From a bacterium (GTDB lineage: Bacteria > Patescibacteriota > Gracilibacteria > UM-FILTER-43-11): a stretch of DNA of 51,714 nt. Positions 9,993 to 19,988 of this stretch are shown here, one piece after another; position 1 is the stretch's first letter; each line of letters begins with the position of its first letter. The notes beneath the pieces are model-generated. The model was given only the letters and a program-made list of their open reading frames with translations, had not been told where the DNA came from and did not search any database. A program made the translations under genes and the position numbers. The stretch is from contig JAUHWS010000004.1 of the NCBI GenBank assembly GCA_030427295.1, positions 1-51,714 on the forward strand. Direction: 5' to 3'.

Positions 9993-11261
9993 TTATTTCA
10001 CAACCACCTTTAAACACTTCTGGTACTCAACACTCTTCTCATACACCTCCTGATACGTCTTGCCCACCAGCAAAAATCGAAGACAAGGAGGGTAGTTGTG
10101 TTTTGCTAGGCCCACTTTGTCACCTTGCTTCACCATCAGTTCAAATGACCTCACTTGAGGATCGTTTTCTGCTGTTTTTAGTTGCTCAATGTGATCAAAG
10201 ACCCCCTCCTTTTCAGGAAAAAACTCCAACATCGACACATAGTGCTTGGGTTTTCGATCCACCTTAATCGCTTTACCCAAAACGCTCTGGACCATCAACT
10301 TATTTAGATTGATGCCATAAGCTTCCTCATACATCAAAGGGCGGTAACCCCCCATTCGACTGGCAATTTCAATCAATTTGATTTCATGATCTGGGGTGAT
10401 GATCAGTTCGGTGTAGGCAGGGCAATAGCGCAAGCCCAAAATTTTAGTCGCCGTTTCTGCCACATTCTTGGTCTTAGTGATGACCTCTGTTGGAAACTTG
10501 GAGGGGAGAATTCTGAAAGCCAAAAAGGAGTCCTTCCGGCCCATTTGGCTAGCCGAATAGACATCACAAATTGAAGGGGCATTCCAAATACTGTAATTGC
10601 TAGCCAGCGACTGCACACTAACCTGCTGTCCGTGAACCGCTTTTTCGGCAATGAATATTTTCTTAGGGTTGGGATACTCAAAGGAAAAATCAAAATAGTC
10701 GTAATCGTTGTAAAGGTCTTCATCAAGCTCAGTACTCGTTTTTTTTAGGTGTTTAAACGACGGGGCAATCTCCGTTTTCTCGTCGATGTGAAACACCAAT
10801 CGACTTTTGATGCCAGCAATAGATTTGAGATAAATATCTCCTCCGAGTTCCTTGAAGGCTGCTTCGGTTTCCTCCTGGGTCGTGACAACACGATAATCAA
10901 TATTCTCCTTCATGAAGGTGAGGGCATGGCGCTGCATGGCTTTATTTCGAGTGCAGGCGGCGCTGTAAGGCGAGGCAGAAGGAAGGTTAAAACGCTCTCC
11001 TAAATACGAACGCGTCACCACGTAATGCTCGTAATTACTGATGATGCCTTTGATGGCATACTTTTCCTTTAGGTCAGGGATGAATTGATCAAAGGTTTTC
11101 ACATTCACCAGGTCCCCTTCCACCACTTCATCGAACAATTCTCGGGCGACCGAACTGGGATTCTGAGTGAGTAAAACCGCCTTGTAACCCAGGGATTGGG
11201 CTAGCTCGACACTCCCTTTTTTATGTCTAAATCCAATAAAAAGAATAGCTTTGTCTTTCAT
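9993..11261 (-). CDS. ATP-grasp domain protein (carboxylate-amine ligase-like)
   Basis: KAILFIGFRHKKGSVELAQSLGYKAVLLTQNPSS pre-ATP-grasp fold; TELIITPDHEIKLIEIASRMGGYRP metal/ATP-site motif. Track ORF extends to 11402 but overlaps pstB; MKDK start is an inference. Confidence 0.8.
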   Translation of the reverse strand: MKDKAILFIGFRHKKGSVELAQSLGYKAVLLTQNPSSVARELFDEVVEGDLVNVKTFDQFIPDLKEKYAIKGIISNYEHYVVTRSYLGERFNLPSASPYSAACTRNKAMQRHALTFMKENIDYRVVTTQEETEAAFKELGGDIYLKSIAGIKSRLVFHIDEKTEIAPSFKHLKKTSTELDEDLYNDYDYFDFSFEYPNPKKIFIAEKAVHGQQVSVQSLASNYSIWNAPSICDVYSASQMGRKDSFLAFRILPSKFPTEVITKTKNVAETATKILGLRYCPAYTELIITPDHEIKLIEIASRMGGYRPLMYEEAYGINLNKLMVQSVLGKAIKVDRKPKHYVSMLEFFPEKEGVFDHIEQLKTAENDPQVRSFELMVKQGDKVGLAKHNYPPCLRFLLVGKTYQEVYEKSVEYQKCLKVVVK

Positions 11262-11325
11262 CAAAAAAGACTCATGAGATAATGCTTCGATTATCTCTGA
11301 TTTACCAAAAAAAGCAATGGATTTT

Positions 11326-12123
11326 CTATCCAAATCGCCCTCCAATGTAGTGCGCGGTTTGCTCTTCTTTGGGCTGGGTAAAGACTTGCTCCGTATTTCC
11401 ATATTCCACTAATTCGCCGAAATACAAGAACGCTGTTTGATCACTCACACGCCTAGCCTGCTGCAAATTGTGCGTGACGATCAAAATAGTGTGCTTCTTC
11501 TTGAGCTCTTCGACTAATTCCTCAATTTTAGCCGTTGAAATAGGGTCCAGCGCTGAAGCCGGTTCATCCATGAGCAAAATAGAAGGGTCGACCGCTAGTG
11601 ATCTAGCAAGACACAAGCGCTGCTGCTGGCCTCCGGATAAACTCAGGGCGTTTTTTTTGAGATGATCTTTGACTTCATCAAACAAAGCCGCTTTGATCAA
11701 CGATTCTTCAACCACTTGATCCAAACGCTTTTTGTCTTTGACACCACGAATGCGCAATCCATAAGCCACATTTTCATAAATCGATTTTGGAAAGGGATTG
11801 GGCTTTTGAAAAACCATTCCCACGGTTTCACGCAATTCTTCCAGATGTTTTTGATCGTGATAAATATCCTCCCCATCAATCAGGATTTCCCCTTTTCTTT
11901 GAAAGCCTTCCAAGTGATCATTCATGCGATTGAACAGTCTTAAAAAGGTGGACTTTCCACAACCAGAGGGGCCAATCAAGGCGGTGACTGTTTTTTCAGG
12001 AATGTCGATGGAGACATCTTTTAAAACATGCTCGGCGCCATAATCGACAAAAATATTTCGAGCACTGAGTTTTACTTTGGATTGAGCTTCTTTTTGAGAA
12101 GTGTCAGAGTGGATTTGAGTCAT
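11326..12123 (-). CDS. pstB: Phosphate ABC transporter ATP-binding protein PstB
   Basis: [22 protein letters not shown] Walker [33 protein letters not shown] signature/Walker B. Confidence 0.96.
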   Translation of the reverse strand: MTQIHSDTSQKEAQSKVKLSARNIFVDYGAEHVLKDVSIDIPEKTVTALIGPSGCGKSTFLRLFNRMNDHLEGFQRKGEILIDGEDIYHDQKHLEELRETVGMVFQKPNPFPKSIYENVAYGLRIRGVKDKKRLDQVVEESLIKAALFDEVKDHLKKNALSLSGGQQQRLCLARSLAVDPSILLMDEPASALDPISTAKIEELVEELKKKHTILIVTHNLQQARRVSDQTAFLYFGELVEYGNTEQVFTQPKEEQTAHYIGGRFG

Positions 12124-12147
12124 GGAAACAAATTAATGAAGTACAGA

Positions 12148-13005
12148 TTACCATTTGATTTTATTGCGAGCGCGTTGACGGATCACCACAGCAATGCCAT
12201 TGAGTACAAAAACAATGCCAAGGAGCACAATGATGCCAGCAGCAGCATTGATGGCAAAGCCCGCTTGAGGCCGTGAAATCCAGTTGAAGATCTGAATGGG
12301 AAGAACCGTAAATTCATCAAGAGGGCTCTTGGCCACAAAGGGCACATAAGTTAATGCACCAATCATAATGAGTGGAGCGGTTTCACCAATGGCTCTAGAA
12401 AGGGCTAAAATGATTCCCGTCAAAATATTAGGAAAGGCAGCCGGAAGCACTTGATGCCAAATCGTTTGCCACTGACTAGCTCCCAGTGCGAGCGAGGCTT
12501 CTTTGATCGTTTTGGGAACCGCCCGCAGGGCTTCTCGGGTTGAGACCACGATGATGGGCATGATGAGTAGGGAAAGGATTAGGGCACCTGAAAGCACACT
12601 TTCTCCCAGGCGAAGCGTCCGAACAAAAATAGTCAGGCCCAAAATACCGTAAATAATAGAGGGGATACCGGCCAGGTTGGCTATATTGATCTCCAAAACG
12701 TTTGATAAAAACCCTTTTCTGGTATATTCCTCCAAATAAATGGCGGCTCCCACCCCCAACGGGATGGCGATTAAAATCGTCAATCCGAAAATCCATAAAG
12801 TCCCTGTCCAGGCGGTCAAAATTCCCGCTTTTTCAGGAAAACGAGAGGGGAGAGCGGTGAAAAAATCAATGGATAAGCGGCCAAAGCCATCCGAAAAAAC
12901 GTTGATGAGCAAGGCGGCGAGCATGATTAGTCCAATCGAGGTGCACAAAATGCCAAAATATTTGAAGAGTTGATCGATGATTTTACTCCGTGTGATCCGG
13001 TTCAT
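12148..13005 (-). CDS. pstA: Phosphate ABC transporter permease PstA
   Basis: IPLGVGAAIYLEEYTRKG, AGIPSIIYGILGL, ALSRAIGETAPLIMIGA. Confidence 0.95.
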   Translation of the reverse strand: MNRITRSKIIDQLFKYFGILCTSIGLIMLAALLINVFSDGFGRLSIDFFTALPSRFPEKAGILTAWTGTLWIFGLTILIAIPLGVGAAIYLEEYTRKGFLSNVLEINIANLAGIPSIIYGILGLTIFVRTLRLGESVLSGALILSLLIMPIIVVSTREALRAVPKTIKEASLALGASQWQTIWHQVLPAAFPNILTGIILALSRAIGETAPLIMIGALTYVPFVAKSPLDEFTVLPIQIFNWISRPQAGFAINAAAGIIVLLGIVFVLNGIAVVIRQRARNKIKW

Positions 13006-13016
13006 TTCTAAGAAAA

Positions 13017-13916
13017 TTATTCGTATTTTTGTCGATAGCGACGATTGAATTGAAAACTAATGTTGTTCAAAATCAAAGTTAAGACAAAAAGCATGGCGCC
13101 GGCGGCAAAAATCGTCTGGTATTCAATCGAGCCATGCGGTACATCTCCCAGGCTGACCTGGACGATGTAGGTGGTGATGGTTTCAACCGACTCCAGTGGA
13201 TTAAAGGTCAAGTTGGGTTGTTGACCGGCAGCGATGGCTACAATCATGGTTTCCCCAATGGCCCTCGACACAGCCAAAATCACAGCTGAAACGATGCCAG
13301 ACGAAGCAGCCGGTAAAAGCACTCGAAAGACCGTTTGAAGCCGAGTTGCCCCCATTCCATAGGAGGCGTCTCGAAGCGATTGGGGGACAGCAAATAGGGC
13401 ATCTTCACTCAAAGAAGACACAAAAGGGATAATCATGATTCCCATGATGATTCCAGGAGAAAGGGCATTAAAGCCCGGCAGATCAGGAATGATTTTTTGT
13501 AAAAAAGGAGTCATCACCACTAGGGCAAAGAATCCGTAAACCACCGTCGGAACAGCAGCCAGAATTTCCAGAACCGGCTTGATGACTTTTCGAAAGCGCT
13601 TGGAGGCGTATTCATTCAAATAAATGGCAATGGTGAGTCCAACGGGTAGGGCGACCAAAATGGCGATGAAGGTAGTCAAAAGGGTGCCCGAAACCAAAGG
13701 GAGGATGCCAAAATGTTTTTGGGTGAAAAGGGGGGTCCACTCGGTGTCGGTCAAAAATTCCTTCAGAGAAACGGTTTGAAAAAAAGAGATCGATTCACTG
13801 AAAAGGACCCAGATGATACCCGCCGTGGTCAGTACAGTGACCAAGGCACATAGAAACAGAATCATTTTAATCACGTGTTCTGCCAGGCGGGTTTTTTGTT
13901 TCATGATAGGGAGCAA
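13017..13916 (-). CDS. pstC: Phosphate ABC transporter permease PstC
   Basis: [49 protein letters not shown]. Confidence 0.95.
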   Translation of the reverse strand: MLPIMKQKTRLAEHVIKMILFLCALVTVLTTAGIIWVLFSESISFFQTVSLKEFLTDTEWTPLFTQKHFGILPLVSGTLLTTFIAILVALPVGLTIAIYLNEYASKRFRKVIKPVLEILAAVPTVVYGFFALVVMTPFLQKIIPDLPGFNALSPGIIMGIMIIPFVSSLSEDALFAVPQSLRDASYGMGATRLQTVFRVLLPAASSGIVSAVILAVSRAIGETMIVAIAAGQQPNLTFNPLESVETITTYIVQVSLGDVPHGSIEYQTIFAAGAMLFVLTLILNNISFQFNRRYRQKYE

Positions 13917-13934
13917 AAATGGAATTTAAAGGGC

Positions 13935-14897
13935 TTAAAGCGTCTCTAGAAACGTCTCATATTTTTCCATTTCAGCAGCGTATTCCTCATCGGTAAGAGG
14001 AATGTAACCCACTTCACTCACAAGCTCACCAGCCGTTTCAAGGTAAAACTGAGTGAATTCAGCAGCATCTTCACGAGCTAGGGCTTGATCGTTTAAATAA
14101 ATGAAAAGAGGTCGAGAAAGTGGGGAATAAGTCCCATTTTTAACTGTTTCCTCTGATGGAAGAACGGCTTCATCTCCATTGTTAACCGGCACGAGGCTAA
14201 GTTTATCTTTATTTTCCTCATAATAAGCCAATCCAAAGAATCCCAGGGCATACTTATCGCTGGCAACACCTTGAACCAGGACATTGTCATCTTCGCTAGC
14301 GGTATAGTCCCCACGACTGGCCCCTTCTTCTCCTACAATGGCTTCAGTAAAGTAATCAAAGGTTCCAGAGGCCGTTCCAGGTCCGTAAAGACTTAATTCT
14401 TCGTCGGGCCACTCGTCCCGAATTTGATTCCATTTGGTGATTTCTCCCTGCGCATCAGGTTCCCACATCATTTTAAGTTCTGCAACCGTCAATTCGTCCA
14501 CCCAATCATTATCAGGATGCACAATAACCGCTAGGCCATCGTAGGCAACAGTAAAATCAACATAGTCGATGCCAGAGGAGTCACACAACTCAATCTCCGT
14601 CTCTTTAATGGGTCTAGAAGCATCATTGACGTCGGTTTCACCGCGACAGAATTTCTTGAAGCCACCCCCAGTTCCTGAAAGCCCGACGGTCACTTTAATG
14701 TCCGGATTAACGGCATAGAATTCTTCAGCCACTGCTTCGGTCACTGGAAAGACTGTGCTTGATCCATCAATAGAAACTTGACCTATGGATTCAACTTCTC
14801 TGTTACTTGTTTCTTCGTTTGCCATGTCAGTATTGGGGCTCGTCGAACATGCCACTAGAATAAAACTAATGGCTATAAAAAGGGCGCCTTTTTTCAT
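13935..14897 (-). CDS. pstS: Phosphate ABC transporter substrate-binding lipoprotein PstS
   Basis: Lipobox [48 protein letters not shown]. Confidence 0.95.
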   Translation of the reverse strand: MKKGALFIAISFILVACSTSPNTDMANEETSNREVESIGQVSIDGSSTVFPVTEAVAEEFYAVNPDIKVTVGLSGTGGGFKKFCRGETDVNDASRPIKETEIELCDSSGIDYVDFTVAYDGLAVIVHPDNDWVDELTVAELKMMWEPDAQGEITKWNQIRDEWPDEELSLYGPGTASGTFDYFTEAIVGEEGASRGDYTASEDDNVLVQGVASDKYALGFFGLAYYEENKDKLSLVPVNNGDEAVLPSEETVKNGTYSPLSRPLFIYLNDQALAREDAAEFTQFYLETAGELVSEVGYIPLTDEEYAAEMEKYETFLETL

Positions 14898-15403
14898 GAT
14901 TTTTTAATTAATAGTAAAAAAGACTAATAAGTTTATATGCTCATCGAGTCTGTTTAACGTCATCGTAACACAACTTTTTAAAAAGTAAAAAAAATCGTGT
15001 TGGCGAAAAATTTGAAGCCTATTTTTAAGCTAGAATAGACTGAGAATTTGGTTTTCTGGGGATAATGTATAACCCGAAGAAAGAGGCTCAGAAAAGACTC
15101 ATTCGTAAGTTGACGCATAAAAAATGGGCCTGCAAAAAAATGCGAAGTGAACTCCGAACGAAGTTGAGGAGGAGCGAATTTTTTGGGAAGGAGTAAAATC
15201 ATGTGTATGCTGGGCGACGATGACTCAAAAATGAGGCATGTTCGTAAGTTGGAACATGATTTTAAGATGGAGCTCAATTTCATGTAAAATATAGACTTAA
15301 GATATTTAATTGGCACACCAAAGCCCCAGAACTATAATTGACATATTATTATTAATATGATTTATTATATATATCTGTCTAAATTAAAATATAATTAGTT
15401 TAC

Positions 15404-16168
15404 ATGAGAATTATTTCTAATATGCCTCCAGAAGTCGGCAGGCTAGATATGCAACTAGTAAGGCCACATTTAAAAGCTATTTTACATTTGTTTGAAAACC
15501 ATGGTTTGACGGGATTAGATCGAGGTGCTGAACTTTGGGATGTTTCAGTGCCAGATACTCAACTATCTTTTTTGGGGCAAGATGGAGGTCTAGTTTCTTA
15601 TAGCGCTTTAAATAGCCAAATGTTTAGAGGTAATCTAAGGGATACACGTGTTTCAGCTCGAGCCATATTTGAAATGATTGATGATGAAATTCGCCCTATT
15701 GGCACTTATTGTCCGGGGTTAGTAATGGGGGTTGAATCACATACGGATATCACATCTGTGAGTTTATTTCATGCTGACCCTCCAAACATTGTGGGGTCTC
15801 TTCGCCTTGATCCAAGTAAACCCTACACTCCTACCGAGTTTGCCGTGGGTTCTTTTGCATTTGATGGGGATAGGAAGATTAGAAGAGAATTTGCTGAATA
15901 TAACAAGGCGCTTGAAGCTTATAGGCTAAATGGCTATATGGGGCCTGAACCAGCTGATAAATCCACTTCTCAGTTGGATGTGATTAGCGCATTTAATGCA
16001 AGTCTTAAGCCAAATTCTTATGAAATAGTTCCAAGTGAAGAAGGTGTGTTTTACCAATTGAAGGGTAATGACTTGGAACATTTTCCTCCTGAACTAGATG
16101 AGGCTGAGGCAAGTATCCATAGGAGAGGTGTTCATCAAGGAGGCTATCGCGCCTTCTTTGAAGCTTAA
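15404..16168 (+). CDS. Hypothetical protein (orphan)
   Basis: 254-aa ORF; no family recognised. Confidence 0.6.
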   Translation: MRIISNMPPEVGRLDMQLVRPHLKAILHLFENHGLTGLDRGAELWDVSVPDTQLSFLGQDGGLVSYSALNSQMFRGNLRDTRVSARAIFEMIDDEIRPIGTYCPGLVMGVESHTDITSVSLFHADPPNIVGSLRLDPSKPYTPTEFAVGSFAFDGDRKIRREFAEYNKALEAYRLNGYMGPEPADKSTSQLDVISAFNASLKPNSYEIVPSEEGVFYQLKGNDLEHFPPELDEAEASIHRRGVHQGGYRAFFEA

Positions 16169-16229
16169 AAATAAAGGGAAAATAAGCCATTTTCACATCA
16201 TTGAGTTTGGGGGTCATAGGAAAAAAATA

Positions 16230-16339
16230 GTCCGCCCATCCCCTCAGGAGACCTAAATCCTAAAACTAACTAAAGCGCTTTAAATAAAGCCAAAAGCTGG
16301 TTTGGTTTTTCTGGAGCTCCTTACTGGACGAAGTGCGGA
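16230..16339. repeat. Direct repeat DR1 (~110 bp)
   Basis: GTCCGCCCATCCC...AAAGCGCTTTAAATAAAGCCAAAAGCTGGTTTGGTTTTTCTGGAGCTC...GGACGAAGTGCGGA; shares a 48-nt identical run with 17074-17121. Confidence 0.9.
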
Positions 16340-16386
16340 TTGGCTTCATGCTTCAACTTTAAGCTCAAGATGGGTAAGCCTAAGGT

Positions 16387-16977
16387 TTATTGAAGATCAG
16401 CTCGTTGCAATTGCAATGCCTCTTCAAGTAAACTAAGTATAATTTCATCTTCAGTGTCAAACACTCTCTGATCCTCTCTGGTGGGTGTGCTACCCATTAG
16501 AACATGCCAGCCACCAAAAGTTTCTGCAAGTTGCTCCTCATCCATACCCATTGCCTCGGTAGCCTTACCCCTCATCCATTTCAAAAGGCGCTCTTGTGTG
16601 TCGAAGGGCTTTTCGTCCTCTCGTCCCCAGGCGGAGAGCACTTCAGCTCTAACACTCCGATATTTTTCAACTTCTTCCCACCACATAAACATCCTCTGTA
16701 TTAATTGAAAAATCAAATGATCAGCAGTGTCAAATGATTCGCATTCGCCCATAGGAGCAGTGCCTTCTAGAAGGCGCATAGCTCCAAATTTTCTTCGAAT
16801 TTCCTCAATTGTTAGTCCTGTTGCTGCGGCAATTTTTTTTCCTATATTTTCTGCAACCTTTTCTCGAATCGTTGCCAACTGACTTTGCTCTTGGGCCATA
16901 CTCTTAATAATCGCATCAAAATATCTACCATATGTGCGATTATTCTGCTCCCATGATTCGCTAGCTCCCTGGCTCAC
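16387..16977 (-). CDS. Hypothetical protein with two internal ~50-aa repeats
   Basis: 196-aa ORF; IGKKIAAATGLTIEEIRRKFGAMRLLEGTAPMGECESFDTADHLIFQLI aligns by eye with MRGKATEAMGMDEEQLAETFGGWHVLMGSTPTREDQRVFDTEDEIILSLL. Confidence 0.65.
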   Translation of the reverse strand: MSQGASESWEQNNRTYGRYFDAIIKSMAQEQSQLATIREKVAENIGKKIAAATGLTIEEIRRKFGAMRLLEGTAPMGECESFDTADHLIFQLIQRMFMWWEEVEKYRSVRAEVLSAWGREDEKPFDTQERLLKWMRGKATEAMGMDEEQLAETFGGWHVLMGSTPTREDQRVFDTEDEIILSLLEEALQLQRADLQ

Positions 16978-17031
16978 AAAGACTGTAATTATTGAGCCTT
17001 AAGTGTACCACCTTTATGGCACACTAATAAA

Positions 17032-17141
17032 GTCCGCCCATCCCTTCAGGAGGCCTGAATTATCAAAATAGCCAAAGCGCTTTAAATAAAGCCAAAAGCT
17101 GGTTTGGTTTTTCTGGAGCTCAATGATGGACGAGGTGCGGA
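17032..17141. repeat. Direct repeat DR2 (~110 bp)
   Basis: Second copy of DR1; 48-nt identical run at 17074-17121. Confidence 0.9.
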
Positions 17142-17549
17142 GTTGAAAACACGAACGGCGAACTGCTTAGCGATGAAGAATTTAAAACCCAAAAGCAATC
17201 AATCAGCAAAAAGCGGGAGACTTTCTCTCAAAAAATTACTGAATTTGACTCACGAGCAGACAAATGGATGGCAATCGTAACGGATGCTTTTGATACAGCT
17301 CGCTATGCTACAAAAACATTTGAAAATGGAACCATTCAGGAAAAGAAAGTCCTGTTGGCCAAAATTGGGGCAAACTTTATTCTAAAAAGTAAAAAATTGA
17401 GCATAGAAGCCAAAAATCCCTATATCACCCTTGAAAAGTACATGCCCATGAGCCACAAGCTAGAAAGGCAAAGGGGCAAACTGGTTAAATCGCAAAATAA
17501 AGCCAAAAAAGACGTTTCTGAACAGTTAGAAACACTTTGGAGCGGGTGA
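17142..17549 (+). pseudogene. 5'-truncated C-terminal remnant of a serine (resolvase-type) recombinase
   Basis: Open frame reads VENTNGELLSDEEFKTQKQSISKKRETFSQKITEFDSRADKWMAIVTDAFDTARYATKTFENGTIQEKKVLLAKIGANFILKSKKLSIEAKNPYITLEKY, resembling the C-terminal region of large serine recombinases; catalytic domain absent. Confidence 0.75.
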
Positions 17550-17614
17550 AGGGACTCAAACCCTCGGCCTCTGCCATGGCAAGGCAGCGCTCTAATCAAC
17601 TGAGCTACACCCGC
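17538..17614 (-). tRNA. tRNA-Gly (GCC)
   Basis: GCGGGTGTAGCTCAGTTGATTAGAGCGCTGCCTTGCCATGGCAGAGGCCGAGGGTTTGAGTCCCTTCACCCGCTCCA folds as cloverleaf; loop TTGCCAT; CCA encoded. Confidence 0.97.
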
Positions 17615-17749
17615 AAAATGTAAGCCAGCCCATTTTATCAAACAAGAAGCGTTTTGCAAGCCATTGGAATATTTAAATCAAACAATTAAGTAGACGTTTA
17701 CAATTGAGTGTGGGTTGATTATTCTCAAGGCATAAAAATTTACTCAACC

Positions 17750-18769
17750 ATGAAATTCAACGAACTCAATGCCATTCTAAAACTCTCCGCATTCCTCCTC
17801 TTTGCCTATTTATTTTTTCTCATTCTCAAGCCCTTCATCGCTGTGATTGTCTTGGCAAGTGCCTTTGCCATCGTTTTTTATCCCGTCTCACGTGCCTTCC
17901 ACAAAAAACTAAAACTGAGTCAAGGAGCGTCTTCATTATTAACCCTCATTTTAACGGTCTTATTCATCATCCTCCCCATTGCTTTGCTGTTAACACTCAT
18001 TACCCGTGAAGCCATCATTTTTGCTGAAAACACTGATTTCCAAGCCCTAGAAAGTCAATTAAACGGCCTCCAAGAGCAAGCCTGGTGGGGATCTTACGTG
18101 GACATTGCCACCCTCAAAGAAAAGCTCATCGGCAGTCTCAGTGGGGCAGGGGAGTGGATTTACAGCAGTGGGTCAGCCATTCTAACAAGCTTTTCCAACT
18201 CCATTTTTCTCTTTTTTGCCTTCATACTCCTCTATTATTATTTTTTAAAAGATGGAACCCTCCTCCTCCAAAAGTTTAAAACCATGCTGCCCTACCAAAA
18301 AAGTGAGCAAAAAAAGCTATTTGAAGCACTTAAGGGAATTTCGACCACCATTTTTTATGGCAATTTGCTCAGTGGATTATTGGCTGGCTTAGTGGCTTAC
18401 ATCGGCTTCATGTTATTTGGCTTCAGAGGGGCCTTGATCTGGGCCTTGCTGGCCGCTCTTTTTTCACTCATCCCCACCCTGGGCACCTTGCTGATCTATT
18501 TGGCAGGCATCGCCATTGTCTTTGTTTCAAAGGGGGGGATGCTAGCCGGACTCATGCTAGCCTACTTTGTACTCGCTGAACTCCTCTTGAGAGAAAATTA
18601 CCTCCGTGGAAAATTGTTGGAAGACAAGCTCCCTTTTCACCCCATCGTGATCTTTTTTGCCCTAGTCGGAGGTGTAGCCGCCTTTGGCTCCATGGGATTC
18701 ATCTATGGCCCGCTCATTGTGACGGTTTTAGGAGCCCTATATCAATTTTACGCCATCGAAAAGAATTAA
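17750..18769 (+). CDS. AI-2E family transporter (PerM/YdiK-like membrane protein)
   Basis: Multiple TM helices; GLLAGLVAYIGFMLFGFRGALIWALLAALFSLIPTLGTLLIYL; LLEDKLPFHPIVIFFALVGGVAAFGSMGFIYGPLIV. Confidence 0.9.
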   Translation: MKFNELNAILKLSAFLLFAYLFFLILKPFIAVIVLASAFAIVFYPVSRAFHKKLKLSQGASSLLTLILTVLFIILPIALLLTLITREAIIFAENTDFQALESQLNGLQEQAWWGSYVDIATLKEKLIGSLSGAGEWIYSSGSAILTSFSNSIFLFFAFILLYYYFLKDGTLLLQKFKTMLPYQKSEQKKLFEALKGISTTIFYGNLLSGLLAGLVAYIGFMLFGFRGALIWALLAALFSLIPTLGTLLIYLAGIAIVFVSKGGMLAGLMLAYFVLAELLLRENYLRGKLLEDKLPFHPIVIFFALVGGVAAFGSMGFIYGPLIVTVLGALYQFYAIEKN

Positions 18770-18852
18770 ATAAATTTAAATTTTTAGCCCGAGGACTTGA
18801 TTCATTTGATCTAAGCATTATCTTGGGGGATGTTAAAACTAATCCCAAAAAC

Positions 18853-19005
18853 ATGCATTATTATTGTGATGGAGGTTGTGGTGGTGTGGCCACCGAAGAG
18901 GCCCTTGAAAGAAAAGACAAGGTTTGCCAAATGGAAGGCTGCGATAAATATCAAAAACCACTCATTCAGTGTGATTGTGACAACATGGGCAGACACAAAA
19001 ATTAA
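18853..19005 (+). CDS. Small Cys-rich putative zinc-binding protein
   Basis: MHYYCDGGCGGVATEEALERKDKVCQMEGCDKYQKPLIQCDCDNMGRHKN; track ORF 18823..19005, internal ATG preferred. Confidence 0.6.
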   Translation: MHYYCDGGCGGVATEEALERKDKVCQMEGCDKYQKPLIQCDCDNMGRHKN

Positions 19006-19087
19006 GAGCTTCATAGGTCAAATAAATTGACTATAATGGTATTTTAGTTTATATTAATACCCATTTTCGTTTAATTTAAAATCGACC

Positions 19088-19222
19088 ATGAAAAAATGGC
19101 ACTATCTCATTTTAGGAATTGTAGCCGTACTCACCTTAACCAGTTGCACCGAGTCCCCAAATGCAACAGATAGCGAATCAAACTCTAAAGTTTTAAATGA
19201 AATACCATCGTCGGTGGTCTAG
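19088..19222 (+). CDS. Small predicted lipoprotein (44 aa), not in the ORF track
   Basis: ATG AAA AAA TGG... reads MKKWHYLILGIVAVLTLTSCTESPNATDSESNSKVLNEIPSSVV*; lipobox LTSC. Confidence 0.65.
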   Translation: MKKWHYLILGIVAVLTLTSCTESPNATDSESNSKVLNEIPSSVV

Positions 19223-19240
19223 CAGTGCTCTGATCACTTT

Positions 19241-19981
19241 CTAATGTAGTGCTTGCAAAAACTGCTCAGATTTGAAGGGATGATTTAAAATCGTTCCTAA
19301 AACCGACTTGAGAACAAAAAAAACCTCAGCCCTTTCCCCTTGGCTAGGCTGGATCTGGACACAAGAAGTGACTGAGTTTTTTTGAATGTAATTCACCCAT
19401 TTGATCACCGAGGGGCTCAATTGAAAGTCAGTGTCTGAGGCATCTTCTCGGTGAACGATACTGGCATCCTCCACGGAAAGAAAATAGGGGATGGATAGGT
19501 CAATTTTTTGATCGGTGTGTCGACAATGATCCCACTGTCCCATAAAGCCCAAAAGGGTCAATAATTTGACCATGTAAGCATAAAACAAAACCTCTGATTG
19601 CTGAGAGTCAATCAACATCAGACAATTCTTTAAAAGCTGAAAAGCCGCGTGGCACTCTTCACCTTCAGGAATCAGTTTTTGAGTAGCCTCTGCCATGTAA
19701 AAAAGAAGCCCACGGGTCTTCAAATCCAGCTCATTCGTCTCGACAGAATGAATCGGTTCAACGTCATTCAAGTAACCCAAACTTTGCCCCTGAAAATAAC
19801 TCAAATGAAGCGTATCCAAAAGGCCCAAAGAACCCGCCAATTTACTTTTTAAGCGCCTAGATCCTCGTGCCACCAAGGCAATTTTACCAAAATCTTCCGA
19901 CAGCACGGTGATGATTTGATCCGCTTCAGAAAAATCGATTCGCCTCAAAACAATCCCGGTTGTTTTATGGTGCTGTTTCAT
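19241..19981 (-). CDS. recO: DNA repair protein RecO
   Basis: TGIVLRRIDFSEADQIITVLSEDFGKIALVARGSRRLKSKLAGSLGLLD. Confidence 0.92.
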   Translation of the reverse strand: MKQHHKTTGIVLRRIDFSEADQIITVLSEDFGKIALVARGSRRLKSKLAGSLGLLDTLHLSYFQGQSLGYLNDVEPIHSVETNELDLKTRGLLFYMAEATQKLIPEGEECHAAFQLLKNCLMLIDSQQSEVLFYAYMVKLLTLLGFMGQWDHCRHTDQKIDLSIPYFLSVEDASIVHREDASDTDFQLSPSVIKWVNYIQKNSVTSCVQIQPSQGERAEVFFVLKSVLGTILNHPFKSEQFLQALH

Positions 19982-19988
19982 GGGTAAA

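Noticed and set aside
14978-15316. 112-aa minus ORF upstream of pstS
   Set aside because: F/S-rich translation without start context or domain; reported only as a possible decayed/repeat spacer.
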